This document shows, piece by piece, positions 37,865 to 47,391 of a DNA stretch of 64,000 nucleotides. A model generated the notes under the pieces. It did no database searches, was not told where the DNA came from, and saw only the letters and a list, made by a program, of their open reading frames with translations. The DNA comes from Oscillospiraceae bacterium (GTDB lineage: Bacteria > Bacillota > Clostridia > Oscillospirales > SIG627): assembly GCA_034925865.1 (NCBI GenBank), contig JAYFRN010000029.1, positions 56,241 to 120,240 of the forward strand, in the 5' to 3' direction. The position numbers and the translations under genes were made by a program. The number at the start of each line of letters is the position of its first letter. The stretch's first letter is position 1.

Positions 37865-38731
37865 TCAAGCGTTCAAATCCTTTAAGACCGAACGGATATA
37901 TGCGATGTCGTTTTTTGCATACCATTCGCGGTCGCCGGGACGCGGAGCCTCGATGCCGATAAGACCGGTAAAACCGATTTCCATAAGCTTTTTAACGTAT
38001 ATGCGATGATTTATCATACCGTCGCCGAGTGACGTCGGAAGAAGTCCGCCCGTGCGGGGCAATGGCTGATAATTCTTCATATGTGTATAAAACAGCTTTT
38101 TGCCACACAGTTCAATCGCTTGTTCAAGCGGAAGCACACCGGAAAAGAAAGCGGAGTTGCCATAGTCAAGGTTTACGCCAAAATTTTCGCGGTCAATCAT
38201 ATTGACCAGCTTCATTGCCGATTCAGATATGTCATGAAGATAATTCATATGCGTCTCAAATGCGAATTTCACATCGTACTGCTTCGCATAATCGCTTACC
38301 AACTGACACGCCTCAGCGGCAACTTCATAATGCCATTCTTCCGCGCAGAACGATCCGTGAAGTCCGTATGAAGCATCGTTCATCGGCTTATTTGGGTCGT
38401 AAAGCGAACCGGTGAAAAAGTTCATGACTGACAGCGGCACTCTTTCGGACGCGAGATCGAGAAAAGCGCAATACTTTTCGACCTCAGCCTTGCGGGCGGC
38501 GGCATCCTTTGTCATAACATTTACTCCGCCGCCGAATAGAACACATCTGATTCCATACTGATATGTATATTTCCTGACGGAATCAAGATACTCCTTGTCG
38601 GTAGCAAAAGCCTTGCTTTGATGACGGAATTCGATCCCGTCAAAGCCCAGCTCGGCGGCTTTTCTGCACACTTGTTCGATTGTCTGCCCCTGCTCGCAAT
38701 AATTGATGTGCATTATTACCGGATATGACAT
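37865..38731 (-). CDS. sugar phosphate isomerase/epimerase family protein
   Basis: 288-residue AP-endonuclease-2-like TIM barrel (xylose isomerase-like). Metal-site features include FETHMN, NLDYGNSAF, YTHMKNY and IGIEAPRP. Preceded by AAAGGAGAAAG. Family members interconvert sugars or inositols; with the Gfo/Idh/MocA dehydrogenase two genes upstream it suggests a carbohydrate or inositol catabolic route. Substrate unknown. Confidence 0.85.
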   Translation of the reverse strand: MSYPVIMHINYCEQGQTIEQVCRKAAELGFDGIEFRHQSKAFATDKEYLDSVRKYTYQYGIRCVLFGGGVNVMTKDAAARKAEVEKYCAFLDLASERVPLSVMNFFTGSLYDPNKPMNDASYGLHGSFCAEEWHYEVAAEACQLVSDYAKQYDVKFAFETHMNYLHDISESAMKLVNMIDRENFGVNLDYGNSAFFSGVLPLEQAIELCGKKLFYTHMKNYQPLPRTGGLLPTSLGDGMINHRIYVKKLMEIGFTGLIGIEAPRPGDREWYAKNDIAYIRSVLKDLNA

Positions 38732-38796
38732 TATGCTTTCTCCTTTAATTTCGTATATCTTATCTTGAATTCAGCGGTTTATACCGTTAAATCTGA

Positions 38797-40110
38797 TTAC
38801 GCCTTTTTCTTCTTTGAGAAGATTATGATTGCAGCGCCGGCCGCTATAACAACAACAGCGATCACAACATATATCCAAACATTGGAGGGATTCTCTTCTG
38901 CCGGAGTTTCGCCGGTTGCGGGTGCACCGGTTGCGGTGGCTGTGCCTGTAGCCGTCGAGGTTTCGCCGGTTGCGGGTGTCACTGCAGCTTCTTCGTACTG
39001 AGCGGTAACCGTTATATCCTCGGTAACTGCTGAGAAATCCTTATCCCAGCCTGTGAATGTATATCCTTCACGAGTCGGATCCTTCGGAGCGGTTGCCGCT
39101 TTGCCGGTTTCTACATCAACTTTTTTAATTTCTGTTCCGTCATAATCTGCAAAGGTTACAATGCAAAGCTTAGCAAACTGAGCCTTTACTGTGGTATCGG
39201 CTTTTATATTTGAATAGCTTGCGTCCCAGCTTGTGAATTTATAGCCTTCTTTGGTGGGATTAGTGGGAGCAACGGCGTCATCACCTTCATATACCAGCTG
39301 TGAAGAAAGGTCGTTTCCGTCTGCGTCCTGGAACTTAACTGTATATGTTTTAACTGCGGGATCTGCAGCGGCATCCTTAGCGTCTGTATCGGAAAGGATA
39401 ATCTTGTTATAACCAACTTTGCAGCTGGCTTCCTGCGGACCGCAGCAGCCGTCGCCCCATGTAAGCCATCCGTCGTATGAGGATTCAGTGCCTTTATCTT
39501 CGGTAGCTGTAAGGACAACAGTAGTAAGATTTAATTTTGTGCCTGCTAAAGCATCGCCGGAGAAGATATCCTTCCATGCGAAAGCGATTTCATATGATGT
39601 AAACGATCCGTCATTCTTTATATCGAGCTTTGAATTATCAAACTTACCGCTCCATAAATATTTGCCTACTTTACCATCGTTACCTAGACCAAAGCACATA
39701 TTGCATGCATTAAAATCCATTTGAAGCGCATCGCCGTCCCAGATACTTTCAGAGGCGGTGTTTTTATTGAAGTGGGTTTTGTCAGCAGTTTTTACTGCCA
39801 TATAGAAGTAATCTTTGTCCCAACGGAGCCATATATCATAAGACTGGTCAGGATTTGCCTTATCTGCCGTTAACGCACCGGCTTCATCGGTTCTCATTGA
39901 GAAAACGCTGGGAAGTGTTCCGTCGTCTTTGACGGTTCTGGTGGGTTTGCCCCATTCGGTTTCGGAAATAACTCCGTCAATCGTCGGCGCGGTCGCGAAT
40001 TTACGGGCGAATGCGGCGTCCGGCATTCTTACGACATCAGCCGAAACAGCGAACGGAACCATCACCGCGATCATAAGTGCGGCAATGATAATGCTAAAAA
40101 CTCTTTTCAT
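38797..40110 (-). CDS. secreted, membrane-anchored protein with CBM9-like and InlB-repeat domains
   Basis: 437 residues. Signal peptide (KRVFSIIIAALMIAVMVPFAVSA), a CBM9/DOMON-like beta-sandwich around 35-235 (APTIDGVISETEW, YDIWLRWDKDYFYMAVKTAD), two InlB B-repeat-like (Flg_new) units ending in GYKFTSWDAS and GYTFTGWDKD, a Thr/Ala-rich TGETSTATGTATATGA linker, and a transmembrane anchor ending SKKKKA. Likely a cell-surface carbohydrate-binding protein. GAGGAGA precedes the ATG. Lies between the isomerase and dehydrogenase genes of the same strand. Confidence 0.75.
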   Translation of the reverse strand: MKRVFSIIIAALMIAVMVPFAVSADVVRMPDAAFARKFATAPTIDGVISETEWGKPTRTVKDDGTLPSVFSMRTDEAGALTADKANPDQSYDIWLRWDKDYFYMAVKTADKTHFNKNTASESIWDGDALQMDFNACNMCFGLGNDGKVGKYLWSGKFDNSKLDIKNDGSFTSYEIAFAWKDIFSGDALAGTKLNLTTVVLTATEDKGTESSYDGWLTWGDGCCGPQEASCKVGYNKIILSDTDAKDAAADPAVKTYTVKFQDADGNDLSSQLVYEGDDAVAPTNPTKEGYKFTSWDASYSNIKADTTVKAQFAKLCIVTFADYDGTEIKKVDVETGKAATAPKDPTREGYTFTGWDKDFSAVTEDITVTAQYEEAAVTPATGETSTATGTATATGAPATGETPAEENPSNVWIYVVIAVVVIAAGAAIIIFSKKKKA

Positions 40111-40139
40111 TTTTTTCTCCTCGCAGTTAATAAATTATT

Positions 40140-41123
40140 TTATTTATCCGCTTCCTGTTGAATCAGCAGGGTTTCGCGGGAAACGGCAATAGTATGGACC
40201 GTGTCAATCTGAGCCGGCTTTCCGGCAAGCTCATCAAGGAACACGGCAAGGCAATTTCCGGTGTCCACATCGGGTGTTTTCACGGTTTCGAATCCGCCCG
40301 TTCCGTTGAGCGCGACGCGGAAATCCTTTTCACCGTAACAGAATTCCATGACGCCCTTTGTTCCCCACACGGTAAATCTCCAATAGGTGGGCAGCGAATA
40401 GCCGCAGGAATCGGGGGCCGCATAGCTCACGTCTGCCATCAGACCCGCGCCGTTTGAAAGTTCGGCCATGTACTGACCGCAGTCTTTAAAATCGGGGGCT
40501 TCCTTGGCAAAGCCATTCCAGCATCTGGCGCCGATAACGCGTTTGAAACCCAGCCCGGTCAGATATTCGACGAGATCAATGCCGTGAATGGCGATATCGT
40601 TGATTGTTCCGCCATGCTTGCCTTTTTCAAAATACCAGCCGGCGCGGCTGCCCCACAGTAGGGGATGCTGTCCGCCGAAGCTGATTGAATTTATTTCGCC
40701 GAGTTTGCCTTCGGCGATAAATTTCTTTATCGGCTGCACCCACTGATGATATCTTACATCAAGCATACAACCGACCTTTAAGCCCGTTTTTTTGACAAGA
40801 GCCTCGATCTGGTCAAGCTCGTCAAGCGATGTACACAGAGGCTTGTCGGAATATACGTTCTTTCCGGCCTTGAGAGCGGCGATCGCCCTGGAGCCGCGTA
40901 TCCCGAAATAATCGCCTATGGCTATTATATCAATATCCTTTTCGGCAAGCATAGCCTCGTATGAATCGTGTGTAAATACAACTCCCTTTGCCTCGGCGGC
41001 GGCTCTTGCCTCCGCGTTTTCTTCAAACGCGGCGATAATTTTAACATCGGGATTGGCTTTTGCCAAAGCATACAGCGCAAATATATGTACGTGGCGAAAA
41101 CCGCAAAAAGCAATATTAGTCAT
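40140..41123 (-). CDS. Gfo/Idh/MocA-family oxidoreductase
   Basis: 327 residues from the ATG at 41123 (AAGGAG upstream). N-terminal Rossmann region (IAFCGFRHVHIFALYALA; note GFRHVH in place of the usual GxGxxG), the family EKP motif as SDKPLCTS, and C-terminal domain with GGTINDIAIHGIDLVEYL containing the catalytic-type Asp and His. NAD(P)-dependent sugar or inositol dehydrogenase by family; specificity unknown. Confidence 0.88.
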   Translation of the reverse strand: MTNIAFCGFRHVHIFALYALAKANPDVKIIAAFEENAEARAAAEAKGVVFTHDSYEAMLAEKDIDIIAIGDYFGIRGSRAIAALKAGKNVYSDKPLCTSLDELDQIEALVKKTGLKVGCMLDVRYHQWVQPIKKFIAEGKLGEINSISFGGQHPLLWGSRAGWYFEKGKHGGTINDIAIHGIDLVEYLTGLGFKRVIGARCWNGFAKEAPDFKDCGQYMAELSNGAGLMADVSYAAPDSCGYSLPTYWRFTVWGTKGVMEFCYGEKDFRVALNGTGGFETVKTPDVDTGNCLAVFLDELAGKPAQIDTVHTIAVSRETLLIQQEADK

Positions 41124-41192
41124 GAATAACTCCTTCATAAACTTCGCGCAGATTATATCACATATCAGAGACAAAATCAACTGGAAAAAATA

Positions 41193-42401
41193 TTAAGTGT
41201 GCGAATCTGTATATTTTTTGATAGTCTTTCCGAAATAGACAAGTAAGCCGAGAAAAATAAACGAATAATAGGTCAATACCCTCCATACCAGCATAGCCCA
41301 GAAAATATATCCTTTAGTGAGGGATGAAAACATAATGTAAAATGATCCCTCGGCGGCGCCGCAGTTTCCTGGCGTCGGAATGAAGGTGATCGCGGCATAT
41401 ATGAAAGCGGAAGCCGAAAAAGCATCGAATAACGCAACCTGCCCGCCGAAAGCGATGATAACAAAATACGGGACAGAAAGAATGGCAATATGATAAAGGA
41501 TGTCGCACGCGAGCACTCCGACCCATACGCTTCTTTTTGACAGCAAATATCTTATGCCTTCTCTGTATTCTCTCAGAGTTGATATCGCGGTTTCTCGCGA
41601 ATGTTCCTCGTTCTTTACAATTCTCAGCTTCTTGCAGAATTTGATAATGGAACCGACCGCTCTTTCTGTAAACGACGGCGCCAAAGTGAATAAAAGGATC
41701 ACGCACGGAATAAAGAGGTATAGTAAAATTCCGAAATATGCGGCAATTTTCACTGCCACGCTGTCAATTACCGAATTTTTAAATATAAATGCAAGAACGG
41801 CGACAATGGCAAAAGCAGCCTGCATGGACATAAAGCCCGCGGTCGGCATTGCGGCGCTCGCACCGGTCGGTACTCCGCTTTTCTTTAAATAAAATATTTG
41901 AAATGGCTGTCCGCCTATGCCGGACGGCGTGAGATTGTCATAATATTTTCCAAGCACAGCCACCTCATATGACGTTTTGATTGAAAAAGAGCCGGTAAGC
42001 TTTTTCATCATCAGCACATATTTTGCAGTCTGCGCGGCGATCGAAACGACAATACATCCGATCGCTATGAGAATAAAAAACACGTTGATTCTGATTTTTG
42101 AAAAAGCTTCAGCGCTTACTTTTTCGCCCGTAAACTCATTCGATGCCGTATAGCAAATAACAATTGCGTTGATAACGGCAAAAACAATGATGCTTATATT
42201 GCGGGTCCTTTTATTCTGCTTCGGAGGATTGTCCGCGTTTGTTTCCGAATTTGAATTTTTATCGGTATCTATATTTATGTAAGAATTTTTAATATTTTTA
42301 TTTTTTTCAGTTTCAGCCGCCGGATTTTCTGTTTCTTTATCCGGACATATAATGTCTAAAGACGCGGCTTTTGTTTTTAAACTCTTATCCGGATCGGTCA
42401 T
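41193..42401 (-). CDS. YbhN/UPF0104-family (LPG synthase TM-like) flippase-domain membrane protein
   Basis: 402 residues: an unusual hydrophilic, Asn/Lys-rich N-terminal 65 residues, then about seven to eight membrane segments with the family hallmark YDNLTPSGIGGQPFQIFYLKKSGV and the later TFIPTPGNCGAAEGSF. In this family proteins move or modify lipid-linked molecules (MprF flippase domain, YbhN). AAGGAG is 9 bp before the start. Function here unknown; possibly envelope lipid export. Confidence 0.85.
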   Translation of the reverse strand: MTDPDKSLKTKAASLDIICPDKETENPAAETEKNKNIKNSYINIDTDKNSNSETNADNPPKQNKRTRNISIIVFAVINAIVICYTASNEFTGEKVSAEAFSKIRINVFFILIAIGCIVVSIAAQTAKYVLMMKKLTGSFSIKTSYEVAVLGKYYDNLTPSGIGGQPFQIFYLKKSGVPTGASAAMPTAGFMSMQAAFAIVAVLAFIFKNSVIDSVAVKIAAYFGILLYLFIPCVILLFTLAPSFTERAVGSIIKFCKKLRIVKNEEHSRETAISTLREYREGIRYLLSKRSVWVGVLACDILYHIAILSVPYFVIIAFGGQVALFDAFSASAFIYAAITFIPTPGNCGAAEGSFYIMFSSLTKGYIFWAMLVWRVLTYYSFIFLGLLVYFGKTIKKYTDSHT

Positions 42402-42932
42402 GCAATTTACTCCTTTTCAAATGCTTCAAAGATCAAATATACCATGTTTTATTTCACATATTAACGCAGTAAAGCTTATTTAATAGCCGTTTTATAATTT
42501 TCGAGTCAATAAACATCAAACAATCATATTTCATTGCCGTTCTAATTAATACCAGACCGCTTTCTTATGAAATGCTCCTTCTCCATGTAAATGCAGAAAA
42601 GTGAGCGTATTATATGAATATCAACCAAAATTATTCTATGTCTGACGGGTCGAAGACATACCGCGAAATAAAAGGATATAGTCAGATAAAAATCCGCGGT
42701 AACCGTTTAATAATCATCAAGCGGTCAAAGTTGATTATATCACTTATAATAAAAAAAGTCAATGTCCCGATAAACCGCGGGGGTGAAGTAAAAATTGCAA
42801 GTTTAATTGTCGTAAAAATTGCAAGTAAAAATCGAAAATTAAATAATCCTCGTTTATACGTGATGAAGCCCATATACCAGAGCCTTTTCTCTCTTTCAAC
42901 GGTAATTATTTAAATACCGAGTTAATCCTTTC
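42402..42932. other. 530-bp intergenic region with repeats
   Basis: No credible gene. Contains a degenerate arm resembling the palindromic repeat (42474-42497, CTTATTTAATAGCCG), a 15-bp direct repeat GTAAAAATTGCAAGT at 42788-42802 and 42812-42826, and the half copy at 42861-42926. A 99-codon ORF on + runs into the repeat and is not supported. Confidence 0.6.
42861..42926. repeat. palindromic repeat family, copy 4 (half)
   Basis: Contains GAAGCCCATATACCAGAGCC, TTTTCTCTCTTTCAACGGTA and ATTATTTAAATACCGAGTTAAT; the left arm and left side of the stem are lost. Adjacent to the 3' end of the DMT transporter gene. Confidence 0.75.
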
Positions 42933-43793
42933 TTAAATCATCATGACAGTGCCGGCGACAATCAGACACAGCCCGAAAAACGCTCTTGCGGAAAGCTTTT
43001 CTTTAAGGAATATATAGGCAAAAGCAACAGTAGGAATAATACTCAGCTTATCTATAGGCGTAACTATGCAGGCTTCTCCTGTCCGCAGAGCGCGGTAATA
43101 ACAGAGCCATGTCGCTCCGGTTGTAATCCCGGAAAGGCAGATAAAAAACATGCTCCGCCTGTCAACAGATCGTACAAGTGATTGCTTTTTCTGCCCGAAT
43201 ACAATCAGCCACGCGATAATAAACACGACAACGGTTCTTATGGCAGTCGCGAGATCAGATTCTATTCCCGATACGCCAATTTTGCCGAAAATTGCATTCA
43301 ACGCTCCGAATGCTGCGGATAAAACCGCGTATATGATCCATCGGCGATCATGATTTTTATAATCGTATTTCTTTTTCAATATCATAAGAAGCGTTCCGGC
43401 TGTCATCAGCGCGGTACCGATTCCTTTAAAAAGCGTTACGCTTTCTTTTAAAATTATAAACGCCAGAAGAACTGTCAAAACATTGCTTGATCGCTCAACC
43501 GGCGTTACCGCGCTTATATCTCCGAGTTTCAGAGCCTTGAAATAGCAGAGCCATGAAATACCTGTCGCCGTCCCCGAAAGCACGAGGAAAAGATAAGTCC
43601 GGGTTCCGGCAGAAGCAAACGCCTCATAATTTACAGATCCGGCGATAAAGGCCGCAAGCCATGAAATCACAAGCACAATGCCCGTTCTTATCGAAGTCGC
43701 AACGTCGGAATCAGCGTTTTTAATGCCAACCTTGGCGAGTATTGCCGTAATTCCGGCAAAAAGCGCGGATAAAAGCGCGAAAATAAGCCACAT
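42933..43793 (-). CDS. EamA/DMT-family transporter
   Basis: 286-residue, ten-helix drug/metabolite transporter with two EamA repeats; each repeat carries the same motif TGxSWLCYFKALKxGxxSAVTPVEKLS... (TGISWLCYFKALKLGD and TGATWLCYYRALRTGE), showing the internal duplication. Substrate unknown (amino acids, metabolites). Weak ribosome site AGAGGG. Flanked by copies 4 and 5 of the palindromic repeat. Confidence 0.9.
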   Translation of the reverse strand: MWLIFALLSALFAGITAILAKVGIKNADSDVATSIRTGIVLVISWLAAFIAGSVNYEAFASAGTRTYLFLVLSGTATGISWLCYFKALKLGDISAVTPVERSSNVLTVLLAFIILKESVTLFKGIGTALMTAGTLLMILKKKYDYKNHDRRWIIYAVLSAAFGALNAIFGKIGVSGIESDLATAIRTVVVFIIAWLIVFGQKKQSLVRSVDRRSMFFICLSGITTGATWLCYYRALRTGEACIVTPIDKLSIIPTVAFAYIFLKEKLSARAFFGLCLIVAGTVMMI

Positions 43794-43894
43794 TTAAAAT
43801 CTGCCCTCTTAAAATAAAATCAAATAATCCCGGTTGCTTCTTTCTTTTGCATGGACATAAGCTTTTTATAGCTTGCCCTGATCAACCGGTATTT

Positions 43895-44003
43895 ATTATT
43901 AACTCGGCATTTAAATAATTACCGCTTAAAGAGATAAAAGACTCTGGTATATGGGCTTTTCTCTCTTATAAAACACGACTTATTTAAATGCCGTTTTAAT
44001 AAC
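43895..44003. repeat. palindromic repeat family, copy 5 (full length)
   Basis: TTATTAACTCGGCATTTAAATAATTACCGC - AAAGAGATAAAAG - loop ACTCTGGTATATGGG - CTTTTCTCTCTT - ATAAAACACGA - CTTATTTAAATGCCGTTTTAATAA, the best intact outer arms, with one mismatch in the central stem. Confidence 0.85.
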
Positions 44004-44044
44004 TCGGTTCTATCATCTTGAAAAAACAACCTGTTCTTATAAGC

Positions 44045-44074
44045 TTAGCCGTAGGAAAATTTTCCTACGGCTAA
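44045..44074. other. 30-bp perfect palindrome
   Basis: TTAGCCGTAGGAAAA/TTTTCCTACGGCTAA, perfectly symmetrical with no loop, 15 bp after the stop of the sigma-fusion gene. Could act as a terminator stem, though without a T-run on the minus strand, or as a protein-binding site. Confidence 0.6.
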
Positions 44075-44088
44075 TTGAGTATTGTTTT

Positions 44089-47000
44089 TTATTCCATCAG
44101 TGCTTTTGCACGTTCGACCGCCGTTTTATAACGATCTTCGTTTCTCACGCCGTTGAACCACTCCCAACCATGTGACGCTGTCATGCCATAATATGCAAGG
44201 CTTTTGCCGCAGTCAAGAACCGAGGCATAATCAGACAGTGGCTCTCGTTTGCCGTCCGGCAGCTCAAGAAGTTCCTTGCCTTTTACGATACGTACACCGC
44301 CGTAAATCAAAGGATCGCCTACATCTAAAAGCTCACCGTCTGGTATCTCAGACCATTCCGGCATCAATTCAAGTGAGCGGTCAAGATACTCGTAACCCTC
44401 GTCGTTTTTGCCCATCCCGAACAAGGCACAGGCGGTGCGAAAGCAAGTGGAAGAATACAGGCCGAGCCATGCAGACGGTACTTTTCCGTCTCCCATGCTC
44501 TCCAATATTTTCATACGATACTTATTCCACGCTACCGCCTTATCAGGCGCCGCCCAATAACGGCTGGGACGACCAAGAAAATGCATAAGTATATTAAAAT
44601 TGTTCACGGCATGGCGCAGACGGCTTTCGTCGTGTTTGTCGGCCTCCCATAGCTGATCTTCTATGACCTCGCCGTAAATGGAAGCGTATTGCGTGATCTT
44701 CTCCGGCTTTTTACGGACGCCGCAGCGATCTTCAAAAACCACAATATATCCGTCATCATCCGACACATACGTATATACTGTGCTTCCTATATATCCATCA
44801 GTCAGGTCAAGCGCATCATAACGACGCATCATTCCGTCGCAAAACGGCATATATCCGTCACCGGTGCCTTCAAACGCAGTCAACTCATAAACGGCGGCAA
44901 GCGTGTCGCTGCAGTAATAGTTGACGGTACGGACAATACCGACACCGCGCGCGAAATAATACTCTTTTTTACCTCCGCGATATGCAAGTCCTTCGTCAAG
45001 CCCGGTGATATCGAGAGACAGCTTCATGCAGTTTTCAAAAGAACCTGCTTTTGTTGTAACCGTTCCGCATGCTTCGCACCGTGTTTCCGTTCGGATTGGC
45101 ATTGAATCCCAACGCAGATATTTTTCAGTCGTACTTACACCCGGTTTCCATTCATTTGACCATATGTGATTGGCCGCATCCTGTAAAATACCGTAGATAT
45201 CGTTATACAGAAGCGGTTGGTCAGCTCCGCCATCGGTATTTTTCAGTTCAAATGACCAACGGAAGTTATCGTAATAACGAATAATTCCTTCCTGATTTTT
45301 TGCGACACAACGCTTGAAAAAGTTCCAATGTCCTGTTTCCGTATAGTTGGGATTAAACTTAATATCTGTGGCAAGAATACGCTGTGCGACCGAACAAGCG
45401 GCGTTGGTATGCGCTTTTTGAAGTGGCGTTTTCGCCAGTACCTTCGCTCTTTCCATGGGGAAAGACACATCACAGACTTTGTCTTCGTCCCAATAATCGT
45501 TGCGGATCTGCTCAATCATATCAATCCAGCAATTCTCGTCATATCTCAGCCGGTGAATATCCCAGTTACCGGAAAGAATCGCCTTTTTTCCGTCAGCAAA
45601 GCAGATAGTATACCGACAGGTATGCTCCTTGACAGACGGATCATAAAGAGCTTCATATTCCCAGGTATTGCCATTGGCACAGGGGAGTAATCCTTTTCCG
45701 CGGATATTGCAGGATTTCAACAGTCGTATTTCGGTAATACCGTCACATTTCCGTTCCTGTTTTACAATACCGGTTCCGTCCTTATAATAAGTTTTATAGG
45801 CTTCGTTATCGTGCTTTGTCACCCAAAGCTGACAGCCGTCAAACAGTCCCGCCGGGGTCTCAACAATCTCATCGGATGAAGCATATGTCAGTAACGACCC
45901 GTCGGAGCCGATATGTGTTTCACCGACAGACAGCTCGCAGATAAACTGACCGTCACAGAAGGAGGCGTTGCGGAAAATCATGTCGGCATCCATGTCGGTT
46001 GCCCAAAGAGATCCCGTGCTGTCCCAGTCAAAGCTCCAGTGTCTGATTTTACCGCCGCCGATCCGAAGCTCTTCGCCAATAGCCCTCATAATGTAATTAT
46101 CTTTGGCTATTTCCTTATAGCTCTCCGCACATTTCTTTTCCGCCGTGAGTTTCGCGAGGGGTTTTGCGTAATCTGCATCGGAGGGCTTAAAAATGCTCAA
46201 CGCTTTCTCATAAGCGGCAAATCCCTCATCCGGCTTGTTTTCCTTGAAATACGCGTCTCCAAGCCAGTACCATTCGGAAGCTAAAGCAAGCCGAAAGCCG
46301 GCGTTTTCAAGCTTTGGAATCTGCTTGTCGCGGATAAATTCGATTTTCGAATTCCCCCATACTTTACTGTCCTCACGGGCGGAAATAAATTTCATTACTT
46401 CATCATTTTTACCAAGCTCAGCGGCTTCCTTGATACGGGAAAACAAAGCGTCGTTTTTATCTCCCGTAAGCCACCACCAGCCGAGCATAAGCACATCGGC
46501 AAGAGCGTGGTATTTGTCCTTTGATTCCGGAAGTTTTTCAACGTCTGTAAGTACATCGTTATAGACCGTTTCAAATCCGTTTTTGCTGTTTTGAAATTGC
46601 CAGTTTTTAAGCTCTTCAACCTTTTTCATGACTCGTTCCGTCATTGTATCGTTGATATCTTCGTTCATTGCGCACATTTCCTTTCTAATCTTTTTTCTGC
46701 CGTCATAAAGCTGAGACTTCACTGTGCCAGTCGAGATCGACATTTTTGCGGCAATCTCCACGATGGAAAGTCCGTCAAAGTAATGCAGATGAATGATCTC
46801 TCTGACTTTTTCCGGCAGTCTGCCAATGCTTTCATGAAGCTGTTCTTTTTCTTCTTTGGATGCGTACCATTGATCAGGAGAGCCATAATCCGTTTCGTCA
46901 AAGAGGCAGTTTTCCAGCTCATCAAGGCAGACATAGCTGCGATACCGCACAAGCATATTTTTTGCGCAATTTTTCGCAATACGGCAAACCCAAAAGCGAA

Positions 47001-47220
47001 ATTTTTCCGGTTCACGGAGCAGATTTAGCTTCATCCATGCTGCAACAAAAGCATCTTGGGCAGCATCTTCCGCCATAAACTGATTATGTGTAACCGCGAC
47101 AGCCGCAGAAATCACCGACTTCTGATAGCGAATTACAAGAACCTCATATGCCGTTTGCTCTCCAGCCAAGGTCAGCATAACCAGTGACTCGTCATCCAAA
47201 TCAGAATATTTCATAAGCAA
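44089..47220 (-). CDS. ECF-type sigma factor fused to a ~850-residue C-terminal region
   Basis: 1043 residues. Start is TTG at 47220 (AAAGGAGG 7 bp upstream) or ATG at 47214. Residues 1-190 are a complete ECF sigma factor: region 2 (AEDAAQDAFVAAWMKLNLLREPEKFRFWVCRIAKN) and region 4 (LPEKVREIIHLHYFDGLSIVEIAAKM...GTVKSQLYDGRKKI). Then comes a TPR-like helical stretch (about 290-360) and a large beta-rich region with many Trp/Tyr and a CEACG pair, unlike any family I recognise. No separate anti-sigma gene adjoins, so the C-terminal part may be the built-in sensor. Confidence 0.85.
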   Translation of the reverse strand: MLMKYSDLDDESLVMLTLAGEQTAYEVLVIRYQKSVISAAVAVTHNQFMAEDAAQDAFVAAWMKLNLLREPEKFRFWVCRIAKNCAKNMLVRYRSYVCLDELENCLFDETDYGSPDQWYASKEEKEQLHESIGRLPEKVREIIHLHYFDGLSIVEIAAKMSISTGTVKSQLYDGRKKIRKEMCAMNEDINDTMTERVMKKVEELKNWQFQNSKNGFETVYNDVLTDVEKLPESKDKYHALADVLMLGWWWLTGDKNDALFSRIKEAAELGKNDEVMKFISAREDSKVWGNSKIEFIRDKQIPKLENAGFRLALASEWYWLGDAYFKENKPDEGFAAYEKALSIFKPSDADYAKPLAKLTAEKKCAESYKEIAKDNYIMRAIGEELRIGGGKIRHWSFDWDSTGSLWATDMDADMIFRNASFCDGQFICELSVGETHIGSDGSLLTYASSDEIVETPAGLFDGCQLWVTKHDNEAYKTYYKDGTGIVKQERKCDGITEIRLLKSCNIRGKGLLPCANGNTWEYEALYDPSVKEHTCRYTICFADGKKAILSGNWDIHRLRYDENCWIDMIEQIRNDYWDEDKVCDVSFPMERAKVLAKTPLQKAHTNAACSVAQRILATDIKFNPNYTETGHWNFFKRCVAKNQEGIIRYYDNFRWSFELKNTDGGADQPLLYNDIYGILQDAANHIWSNEWKPGVSTTEKYLRWDSMPIRTETRCEACGTVTTKAGSFENCMKLSLDITGLDEGLAYRGGKKEYYFARGVGIVRTVNYYCSDTLAAVYELTAFEGTGDGYMPFCDGMMRRYDALDLTDGYIGSTVYTYVSDDDGYIVVFEDRCGVRKKPEKITQYASIYGEVIEDQLWEADKHDESRLRHAVNNFNILMHFLGRPSRYWAAPDKAVAWNKYRMKILESMGDGKVPSAWLGLYSSTCFRTACALFGMGKNDEGYEYLDRSLELMPEWSEIPDGELLDVGDPLIYGGVRIVKGKELLELPDGKREPLSDYASVLDCGKSLAYYGMTASHGWEWFNGVRNEDRYKTAVERAKALME

Positions 47221-47240
47221 TACGCATCCTCCTTTCGGAT

Positions 47241-47307
47241 ATTATTAAAACATCAATTAAATAAGTCTTGTTTTTTAGCGGTAATTATTTAATTACCGAG
47301 TTGATAA
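47241..47307. repeat. palindromic repeat family, copy 6 (central hairpin deleted)
   Basis: Both outer arms are present (ATTAAAACATCAATTAAATAAG and GCGGTAATTATTTAATTACCG AGTTGATAA) but the whole central stem-loop of about 50 bp is missing. Immediately upstream of the sigma-fusion start region. Confidence 0.75.
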
Positions 47308-47391
47308 TGATTCCGGAATCTTTTTCAGCGCTGTAAATAAGACACAAATAAAAATGAAAAGGTTGGGAAGGTTGAAAATAATTTAAAGCAG

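Noticed and set aside
42614-42913. 99-codon + strand ORF between the flippase-like gene and the DMT transporter
   Set aside because: No ribosome site, low-complexity Ile/Lys composition, and its 3' end is made of a palindromic repeat copy.
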